Origin: Phycisphaerae bacterium
GTDB lineage: Bacteria > Planctomycetota > Phycisphaerae > UBA1845 > PWPN01
DNA length: 20,980 nt
Direction of reading: 5' to 3'
Assembly: GCA_003557125.1 (NCBI GenBank)
Contig: PWPN01000295.1
Location: forward strand, 1-20,980
Every line of letters starts with the position of its first letter. Within the stretch, counting starts at the first letter, position 1. Shown here one piece after another: positions 1-7,831 of the stretch. Both the position numbers and the translations under genes were made by a program. The notes below the pieces were generated by a model. That model was given only the letters and a program-made list of their open reading frames with translations, ran no database searches and had not been told where the DNA came from.

Positions 1-321
1 ACCAATGACAAGGACGAGCCGGTCGGCATCCTCTCGGAACGCGACGTGCTCTGGCGGGCGTCCTGCGAGCCGAAGGGTTTCGATGATCACGCTGTGGGCG
101 AGATTATGTCACGGGACCTCATCTGCGGCCTGCCCGACGACAACATCGACTACGTCATGCACGTCATGACGCAGAACCGGATCCGGCACCTGCCCATCGT
201 GGAAAATGGGAAGGTCGTCGGACTCATTTCGATCGGCGATATCATCAAGAGCCAGCTGAAGCGCACGCAGGTCGAAAACCACATGATGAAGGATTACCTG
301 CACTTGCGCGGCGAGATCTGA
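1..321 (+). CDS. CBS-domain protein, 3' portion (5' end outside window)
   Basis: The frame is open from base 1 to the TGA at 319-321, so the start lies upstream of the window. The visible 106 residues form the end of one CBS motif (VGILSERDVLW) and one complete second motif, recognisable by IMSRDL, then MTQNRIRHLPIVENGKVVG and LISIGDIIK. Paired CBS motifs form a Bateman module that usually binds adenine nucleotides and acts as a regulatory sensor. The protein ends shortly after the second motif, so no C-terminal catalytic domain is present; a domain could exist upstream. An NqrM-like gene follows 24 bp downstream, so the two may be cotranscribed. The CBS assignment is seen in the sequence. 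The ligand and the regulated process are unknown. Confidence 0.9.
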   Translation, partial: TNDKDEPVGILSERDVLWRASCEPKGFDDHAVGEIMSRDLICGLPDDNIDYVMHVMTQNRIRHLPIVENGKVVGLISIGDIIKSQLKRTQVENHMMKDYLHLRGEI

Positions 322-345
322 TCCGGCCGAATAACGAGGCGTTCC

Positions 346-2144
<1,799 letters not shown>

Positions 2145-2188
2145 AACCATTCGGCACCGTACGGCCGATAACCTTCGATAAGGGGCGA

Positions 2189-2227
2189 CCCCGGTCGGTC
2201 AACCGGTAAGAGGCCGGCCGACCGGGG
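2189..2227 (+). other. 10-bp perfect inverted repeat overlapping the next gene's SD
   Basis: ccccggtcgg (2189-2198) and ccgaccgggg (2218-2227) are perfect complements around a 19-nt loop, in the 90-bp gap between eno and the FtsB-like gene. The right arm includes the start of the GGGGAGG ribosome-binding sequence (2224-2230). No T run follows, so it is not a classical intrinsic terminator. It may end or process eno mRNA, or limit translation of the downstream gene. Confidence 0.6.
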
Positions 2228-2234
2228 AGGCCAA

Positions 2235-2825
2235 ATGCAGTCCGCGGGGGACCGGGGCGTCATGGTGCAGCAGCAGACGGATGATCTTCCGGAAGCGCCG
2301 GCAGCCGCCCACCCGATCATGTTCTGGGTGCTGACTGGCCTGGCACTGGCGATTTTCGTGCCATGCACGCTCGTGCCGGTCATCCTCGAGGGTGAGCAGC
2401 TGTCCTCGTATGCGCGCATTTTAGAAGATCAGATCGGCCTGCTCGAAGCCCGCTACGAACGCAACCGCGCCAACGCGGAAGCCCTCGCCTCCGATCCGCT
2501 GGTCAACGAGCGCATCGCACGGCGAGAGCTCAACTATCGACCCGAGGGCGAGCAAACGATCCGCTGGAGTGCCCAGGATCTTGCCTCCGTGCGGGCGGTC
2601 ATCCCGGAATCGGCAGCCTTGCCGTTGCCCAGGCCCGAAACGGCCGCGACCGCACCGCCCCAGCCGGGGTGGCTCGAGAGCCTCCGTGCCTGGCTGCCTG
2701 CCTGGCCCTACCGCGACCTGTTCGCTTCCGAGCCCCAGCGGACGATCCTGCTGCTGATGGCCGGCGGTCTGCTGCTGGCCGCCTTCCTGCTCTATGACCC
2801 GTCTCCGCGGTCGCGACCGCACTGA
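2235..2825 (+). CDS. FtsB/DivIC-like membrane protein with coiled coil and second C-terminal membrane span
   Basis: The protein has 196 residues. A short polar N-terminus precedes a membrane segment at about 27-50. A predicted coiled coil follows (about 53-80, EDQIGLLEARYERNRANAEA), then a segment resembling the end of the septum-formation-initiator (FtsB/DivIC) family: DPLVNERIARRELNYRPEGE at about 87-106. A Pro/Ala-rich linker (about 125-150) leads to a second hydrophobic segment at about 172-188 and a short basic tail. FtsB proteins normally stop near 100 aa after one span, so the extra half is unusual. Position directly after eno supports the FtsB-type reading, because ftsB follows eno in enterobacteria. 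GGGGAGG lies 4 bases before the ATG; a second ATG at 2262 is possible. A role in divisome or envelope scaffolding is inferred. Confidence 0.6.
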   Translation: MQSAGDRGVMVQQQTDDLPEAPAAAHPIMFWVLTGLALAIFVPCTLVPVILEGEQLSSYARILEDQIGLLEARYERNRANAEALASDPLVNERIARRELNYRPEGEQTIRWSAQDLASVRAVIPESAALPLPRPETAATAPPQPGWLESLRAWLPAWPYRDLFASEPQRTILLLMAGGLLLAAFLLYDPSPRSRPH

Positions 2826-2974
2826 CGCCGCCCCTGCGTCGTTGAGCCATCGACCCGTCTCGGGTGGACCTTCGTATTATCCTGCAGCGTCTTTTCTCCT
2901 AAGGTGATCGATCCCAATCTGGAAAACCGGCCCGTTTGAGTTAACATGGACGGGTTGGCAAAGGGTAAATTCTG

Positions 2975-3721
2975 ATGATACGGATTCCATTGACGGTTTG
3001 GGGCTGGCGTGAAATGGCCCTGGCAACGCTCGTTACGGGCGTGCCGGGGGCCTTGGCGTGGGTGGGCACGTTGCAAGGCCGACTCTGGTGCTTGCCGATC
3101 GCGGTGGTGTTGACCCTGATATGGGGCTGGGCGATCAGCTTTTTTCGCGACCCGCATCGCGTCGTGCCGAACGATCCGGACGCGCTGGTCGCCCCGGCCG
3201 ACGGGCTGGTCACGGAAATTTCGCGCATCGATCACGACTCGCTCATCGGCGGGCCGGCCATGCGGATCGGAATCTTTCTGAGCGTCTTCAACGTCCACAT
3301 CAACCGCAGCCCCTGCAAGGGCGTCGTGCGGATGATTCGCCACGAGCCGGGTGCTTTCCTCGACGCGCGCCATCCCGAGTCGGGTTCGCGCAACGAAGCC
3401 AACACGATCGTCATCGAAACCGACGACCCGGCTGCCCCGACGCTCGTGGTGCGACAGATCGCCGGCCTGCTCGCTCGCCGGATCGTCTGCGACCTGAAAG
3501 TCGGCCAGCAGATCGAACGTGGCCAGCGGATCGGCATGATCAAGTTCGGTTCACGCACGGAGCTCATCGTGCCGGGGCATGACCTGTTCAGCCCGCAAGT
3601 CGCACTCGGCGACAAAGCGCGGGGTGCGGCCACGATCCTGGCCCTGCGATGTACCGGCACAGCCAGTTCCGAGCCGCAGGCCGTCCGGCAGCCAGCCGGG
3701 CGAGCGGAGGAACGCACGTGA
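2975..3721 (+). CDS. psd: Phosphatidylserine decarboxylase proenzyme (short form)
   Basis: This 248-residue protein decarboxylates phosphatidylserine to phosphatidylethanolamine at the inner membrane. Two hydrophobic segments (about 14-34 and 37-57) are followed by SFFRDPHRVVP, APADGLVTEI, IFLSVFNVHINRSPCKG (His at the usual conserved position) and HPESGSRNEAN. MIKFGSRTEL follows at 188-197. The short-form family self-cleaves between Gly and Ser, here Gly192/Ser193, leaving a pyruvoyl group on the small subunit. The C-terminal Arg/Ala-rich tail after residue 215 is dispensable-looking. An AAAGGG stretch lies about 9 bases before the ATG. The stop codon overlaps the GTG start of pssA, so the two are probably translationally coupled. 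Confidence 0.95.
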   Translation: MIRIPLTVWGWREMALATLVTGVPGALAWVGTLQGRLWCLPIAVVLTLIWGWAISFFRDPHRVVPNDPDALVAPADGLVTEISRIDHDSLIGGPAMRIGIFLSVFNVHINRSPCKGVVRMIRHEPGAFLDARHPESGSRNEANTIVIETDDPAAPTLVVRQIAGLLARRIVCDLKVGQQIERGQRIGMIKFGSRTELIVPGHDLFSPQVALGDKARGAATILALRCTGTASSEPQAVRQPAGRAEERT

Positions 3722-4704
3722 AGGACCGACCGTCCGGTCATCCCGAAAAGAAACGCACCGCCGATGGCAGGCCGATCCGGCATCGCCGACGACGGCTGCG
3801 CACGATCGCGATGCTCCCAGCCTTACTGACGCTGGGCAATCTCTTTTTCGGATTCATGGCTGTCTATTGCTGCCTCTGGGAGATGCACGACCTCGGGGCC
3901 GAGGTCGACTCGGCCGCCATCCTCACGCTCAAAAAGGTCCTCGGCGAATCGATCAACCCGACCTATCTGTCGATCGGCGTGTTCCTGCTCATCGGGGCGC
4001 TGTTCTGCGATGCGCTTGACGGGCGCGTCGCGCGTCTGACCGACCACACGAGCCGGTTCGGTGAACAGCTCGATTCGCTGGCCGACGCCGTGAGCTTCGG
4101 AGTCGCGCCGGCCATGCTGATGATCACGCTCGTGCAGCGCGAGTTGGTGCACTGGGGCGAGCCGCCACTGGGGTTCGGTCGCTTCGGCCAGTTCGTCGTT
4201 TTCATCGGGGCGATCTACGCCTCCTGCGCGGTATTGCGCCTCGCGCGGTTTACCGTAGAGGCATCCATCGAGGAGGCGTCGCACGAAGGGTTCCGCGGGC
4301 TTCCTTCGCCGGGTGCGGCTGCGTCCGTGATGAGTCTCGTGCTGCTTCACGAATCCGTGAGCGAACCGGACATGCACAGCGTGTGGGCGAGCGGGATTGC
4401 GATGCTCCTGCCTGCCTGCACGTTGGCGGTGGCCCTGCTCATGGTCAGCCGGATCCCCTATGTGCACGCGGTCAGCGCGTTCCTGCGTCGAAGGCCCTTC
4501 GGGCACGTCGTCATTACGTTGCTCGTCCTGCCGCTCCTGGTGCTCTACCCCGCGCAGATGGCGCTGCTGGCAGCCTGGGGATTCGTTCTGAGCGGACCGT
4601 TGAAACTGCTGTTGCGAAAAAAGAAACCCGCCCCCCACGTCGAGGGGCCGCCCGCAAACGATGCCGCGCCGGAGACGGCTCCCGCGCCCGATGATCCTAC
4701 CTAG
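3718..4704 (+). CDS. pssA: CDP-diacylglycerol-serine O-phosphatidyltransferase
   Basis: This 328-residue integral membrane enzyme makes phosphatidylserine from CDP-diacylglycerol and serine, the substrate of the psd product upstream. The CDP-alcohol phosphotransferase signature D-G-x2-A-R-x8-G-x3-D-x3-D is complete: Asp101, Gly102, Ala105, Arg106, Gly115, Asp119, Asp123. A basic N-terminus (residues 1-35) precedes LPALLTLGNLFFGFMAVY, and several further membrane segments follow. The tail is Lys-, Pro- and Ala-rich. The open frame extends to an ATG at 3649 inside psd. The GTG at 3718 is preferred because GGAGG at 3706-3710 sits 7 bases before it and it overlaps the psd TGA as GTGA. The enzyme family is certain; headgroup specificity rests on the psd partner. 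Confidence 0.93.
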   Translation: MKDRPSGHPEKKRTADGRPIRHRRRRLRTIAMLPALLTLGNLFFGFMAVYCCLWEMHDLGAEVDSAAILTLKKVLGESINPTYLSIGVFLLIGALFCDALDGRVARLTDHTSRFGEQLDSLADAVSFGVAPAMLMITLVQRELVHWGEPPLGFGRFGQFVVFIGAIYASCAVLRLARFTVEASIEEASHEGFRGLPSPGAAASVMSLVLLHESVSEPDMHSVWASGIAMLLPACTLAVALLMVSRIPYVHAVSAFLRRRPFGHVVITLLVLPLLVLYPAQMALLAAWGFVLSGPLKLLLRKKKPAPHVEGPPANDAAPETAPAPDDPT

Positions 4705-4710
4705 GTCGTG

Positions 4711-6204
4711 ATGTCTACCATGAGTACCGAGCAGCCCGTTCGTGTTCGTTTCGCACCGTCGCCCACAGGCCATCTTCACGTCGGCAGCGCGCGGACCGCG
4801 CTGTTCAACTGGCTGATCGCACGTAAGAGCGGCGGCGCTTTCATCCTGCGTATCGAGGACACGGACACCGCGCGGAACGTGGCCGGGGCGGACCGGAAGA
4901 TCGTCGAGGATCTCCGCTGGCTCGGCCTGCACTGGGACGAGGGGATCGAGGTCGGCGGGCCGCACGCGCCCTATTACCAGTCGCAGCGGATGGACCTTTA
5001 CGAGGCAGCCATCGCCCGGCTTCTCGAAACGGGCCATGCGTATTATGCCTTCGATACGTCCGACGAGCTCGACGCGATGCGTGCCGTGGCCCAGGAGCGG
5101 AAGTGCACCTTCCGTTACCCGAGACCGGAACGCTTTCCCGATGAAGCCGACGTCGAACGCGCACGGCAGCAGGGTCTGCCCGTGGTCGTGCGCTTCGTCA
5201 TGCCGGAGCGCGACATCACCGTCAACGACGAGATCATGGGCGACGTGACGGTGGCTGCGACGGAGCTGGACGACTTCATCATCCGCAAGGCGGACGGCAT
5301 GCCCACGTACCACCTGGCCAACGTCGTGGACGACGCACACATGGGCGTGACGCTGGTCATTCGCGGGCAGGAGTTTCTCGCGCAGACGCCCCGGCACATC
5401 GCGCTGCAGGCTGCGCTGGGCTATGCGACACCGCGTTACGCGCACATGGCGCTGACGATGGATATGAAGGGCCGTAAGCTTTCGAAGCGGGACGGGGCGG
5501 TCGAGGTCTTTGCGTTCCGGCAGGAAGGGTATCTTCCGGAGGCGCTGCTCAACTTCATCGCGCTGCTGGGCTGGTCGCCGGGCGGGGACCGCGAGCGCTT
5601 CACGCTCGACGAGATGATCGGGCTGTTCAGTCTCGACCGGATGAACCGGATGAACTCCAAGTTCGACCGGGACAAGCTGTTGGCCTTCAATACGGACGCG
5701 ATCCGCGAAGCCTCGCCGGAACGGCTCCTGGCCGCGTTCGACGATTGGCTGTCGGTCAATCCGGATTCGCCGATCGCCAAGGCGAACCTCGACACAGCCA
5801 CACGCCGCATGCTGCTGGCTGCGAACACGAGCGTCCGTACCTTGGCCGACCTCGAATCGCGTGCGGGCTTCATTTTCGCCGCCGACGATGCGATCGCGTA
5901 CGACCCGGCGGCTGTCAAGAAGGTGCTTGAAAAGGGTGACGGCGCGGGTTACGCCATGCTGGAGACACTCGTTGCGGTTTTCGAGGGTCTCGAGCCGTGG
6001 TCGGAGGAAGCCATCGACGAGACGATCCGCGCATTCTGCGAGACGCAAGCCGTGGGCATGGGCAAAGTGGCTCAGCCGATCCGGGTCGCCGTCTCGGGCG
6101 GGACCGTCAGCCCGGGTATCGGCCAGACCCTCGCTCTGCTCGGTCGCGAAAAAACCCTCCGCCGCATCCGCCGCATCCTGACCGAACGGCCGGTTCAATC
6201 CTGA
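4711..6204 (+). CDS. gltX: Glutamyl-tRNA synthetase (class I)
   Basis: This 497-residue protein charges tRNA with glutamate. The N-terminal Rossmann domain begins RVRFAPSPTGHLHVGSART, with the HIGH-equivalent HLHVG at 21-25, followed by LRIEDTDTAR and the ITVNDEIMGDV and TYHLANVVDD blocks. The KMSKS-equivalent is KLSKR at 256-260. The all-helical anticodon-binding region after about residue 320 ends in VSGGTVSPGIGQTLALLGREKTLRRI, typical of bacterial GluRS. It lies 6 bp after pssA, likely in the same transcript. Starts at 4708 (GTG), 4711 and 4720 are all in frame; 4711 has the better-placed weak SD (taggt). Whether it also charges tRNA-Gln cannot be told from this window, which shows no gatCAB genes. 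Confidence 0.96.
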   Translation: MSTMSTEQPVRVRFAPSPTGHLHVGSARTALFNWLIARKSGGAFILRIEDTDTARNVAGADRKIVEDLRWLGLHWDEGIEVGGPHAPYYQSQRMDLYEAAIARLLETGHAYYAFDTSDELDAMRAVAQERKCTFRYPRPERFPDEADVERARQQGLPVVVRFVMPERDITVNDEIMGDVTVAATELDDFIIRKADGMPTYHLANVVDDAHMGVTLVIRGQEFLAQTPRHIALQAALGYATPRYAHMALTMDMKGRKLSKRDGAVEVFAFRQEGYLPEALLNFIALLGWSPGGDRERFTLDEMIGLFSLDRMNRMNSKFDRDKLLAFNTDAIREASPERLLAAFDDWLSVNPDSPIAKANLDTATRRMLLAANTSVRTLADLESRAGFIFAADDAIAYDPAAVKKVLEKGDGAGYAMLETLVAVFEGLEPWSEEAIDETIRAFCETQAVGMGKVAQPIRVAVSGGTVSPGIGQTLALLGREKTLRRIRRILTERPVQS

Positions 6205-6221
6205 TATTCTCTTCAATGAGC

Positions 6222-6239
6222 CGCGGGCTTCAGCCCGCG
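6222..6239 (+). repeat. Perfect hairpin in the post-gltX spacer
   Basis: cgcgggct and agcccgcg are perfect 8-bp arms around a 2-nt loop, 18 bases after the gltX stop. There is no T run. It sits immediately beside the second copy of the dispersed repeat and may belong to the same composite element. Confidence 0.55.
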
Positions 6240-6271
6240 CGGTCCTCCGGACAGAGCACATGCGGGCAAGG

Positions 6272-6297
6272 CACTGGCGGACAAGCCGCCAGTGGCA
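6272..6297 (-). repeat. Dispersed palindromic repeat, copy 2
   Basis: Read on the - strand, 6297-6275 matches 596-618 at 21 of 23 positions. This copy is itself a strong hairpin, cactggcgg (6272-6280) pairing perfectly with ccgccagtg (6286-6294) around acaag. It lies in the spacer between the convergent gltX and glutamate dehydrogenase genes. Confidence 0.65.
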
Positions 6298-6331
6298 CCC
6301 GGCGAAACAAGAATCCCCGTGCGTGAACTCG

Positions 6332-6362
6332 AAGCCCTCGACAGGCCTGCCGGGGGCTTTTT
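6332..6362 (+). terminator. Rho-independent terminator after gltX
   Basis: aagccctcg (6332-6340) pairs with cgggggctt (6350-6358 region, one G-T wobble) around a loop containing caggcctg, and is followed by a run of T to 6362. It is oriented to stop transcription from the psd-pssA-gltX block before the convergent gdh gene. Confidence 0.7.
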
Positions 6363-6434
6363 GTATCTCCTGCAACGGGCGAGCAGTCTTGCGCCTTATG
6401 GATCCTTGTCACGCATGGACCGCAGTCGCAATCA

Positions 6435-7691
6435 CTACTGCACTCCCCGGCGGACTGCTGCCTCGGCGACGCGTTCGATCGCGATGCGGTACGCGGCGTC
6501 GCGCAACGTGACGTCATGGGCCGCAGCCAGGTCGGCCACCTGGCGGTACGCGTCCAGCATGACGCGACGGAGCTCCTCGTTGACCCTCTCCAGCGTCCAG
6601 TAAAATTCCTGGCGGTTCTGGACCCACTCGAAATAGCTGACGGTCGCGCCTCCCGCGTTGCAGAGGATGTCCGGGATGACGAGGGCTTCACGAAGGTTCA
6701 GGATGTCCACCGCCGCCGGATGCACCGGGCCGTTCGCGCCCTCGGCGATCAGGCGGGCCTTGATGTGCGGGGCGTTCTCGACCGTGACAGCGTTCTCGAG
6801 AGCTGCCAGCACGAGTACATCCACCGGCTCGACTATCAGCTCATCCCGCTCGAACGCTTCAGCCTCGGGATACTCCGCCAGCGCGTGGCCGGCTTGCACA
6901 TGGGCGAGCACCTCGGGGATGTTCAGACCCTTGGGCTGTCGGATCGCACCGGTCACGTCGCTGACCGCCGTCACGCGAACGCCCAGCTCATGGAGCAGCC
7001 GTGCCGCGGTAGCCCCCACGTTGCCGAATCCCTGGACGGCTGCCGATGCGCCCGAGAGTTTCAGTTTCGCATCCTTCGCTGCCTCGGTGATCGTGTAGAC
7101 GACGCCTCGCCCGGTCGCTTCGCGCCGCCCTTGCGAACCGCCCATACTCATGGGCTTTCCCGTGACGACGCCGCGCTGGTATTTGCCGTGGATCATCCGC
7201 CATTCGTCCAGGATCCATCCCATCTCGCGTTCGCCGGTGTTGACGTCCGGGGCGGGGATGTCCTTTTCCGGCCCGATCACGTCGAGCATCACCATGGCGT
7301 ACCGCTTGGTCAGGCGCTCCTTCTCCTGCAATGACAGCGACGGGTAGTCCACCGAGACGCCGCCCTTGGCCCCGCCGAACGGGATGTTCACGACAGCCGT
7401 CTTGAGGTACATCCAGAACGCCAATGCCTTCGTCTCAGCCTGGCCGACGGCGGGGTGGAACCGGATGCCTCCTTTGTACGGCCCGCGATCGTCGTTGAAC
7501 TGCACCCGATAGGCCTGGCAGACCTGCAGGCTGCCGTCGTCGCGCTGGAACGTCAGGCGGTTCTGGATGGAGCAGTCCGGCGTCGTCAGGCGCTCGAGAA
7601 TGTCGCACTTCGGGTAACGCCGGGGCAGTTGAAGGGGCTCGGCATAGCGGTAGAAGTGTTCCTTGGCCAGTTCGAACGCATCTTTTTCCAT
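6435..7691 (-). CDS. gdhA: Glutamate dehydrogenase (Glu/Leu/Phe/Val dehydrogenase family)
   Basis: The protein has 418 residues, the usual size of hexameric small-type enzymes that interconvert glutamate and 2-oxoglutarate plus ammonium. Substrate and catalytic landmarks are [10 protein letters not shown] (71-80, Lys73), Lys97 in [14 protein letters not shown] with catalytic Lys109, and [19 protein letters not shown] (147-164). The Rossmann motif GFGNVG is at 221-226. KGGIR favours glutamate over leucine or phenylalanine. The open frame extends to 8000 inside the neighbouring gene. The ATG at 7691 is chosen because GAGGAG precedes it by 7 bases and the family N-terminus begins there. It is transcribed away from the secreted-protein gene, with a 140-bp gap. 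Cofactor preference (NAD or NADP) was not resolved. Confidence 0.95.
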   Translation of the reverse strand: MEKDAFELAKEHFYRYAEPLQLPRRYPKCDILERLTTPDCSIQNRLTFQRDDGSLQVCQAYRVQFNDDRGPYKGGIRFHPAVGQAETKALAFWMYLKTAVVNIPFGGAKGGVSVDYPSLSLQEKERLTKRYAMVMLDVIGPEKDIPAPDVNTGEREMGWILDEWRMIHGKYQRGVVTGKPMSMGGSQGRREATGRGVVYTITEAAKDAKLKLSGASAAVQGFGNVGATAARLLHELGVRVTAVSDVTGAIRQPKGLNIPEVLAHVQAGHALAEYPEAEAFERDELIVEPVDVLVLAALENAVTVENAPHIKARLIAEGANGPVHPAAVDILNLREALVIPDILCNAGGATVSYFEWVQNRQEFYWTLERVNEELRRVMLDAYRQVADLAAAHDVTLRDAAYRIAIERVAEAAVRRGVQ

Positions 7692-7831
7692 GCGGTCACT
7701 CCTCGCGTCTGTGACGATGACAGGAGAGCATAGGGAGGGGGCCGCGGTCAATCCAGTCCGCGCGATGCGCAGTGCTCCCGTTGCAAGGAAAAATACCACC
7801 CATCCGCCAAGCGTGTCGTGTCCGTTGCGGT

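Noticed and set aside
3823..6375. An 850-codon open frame on the - strand opposite pssA and gltX
   Set aside because: It is antisense to two clearly recognised genes and its composition (Arg, His, Asp-rich) is typical of a GC-rich shadow frame.
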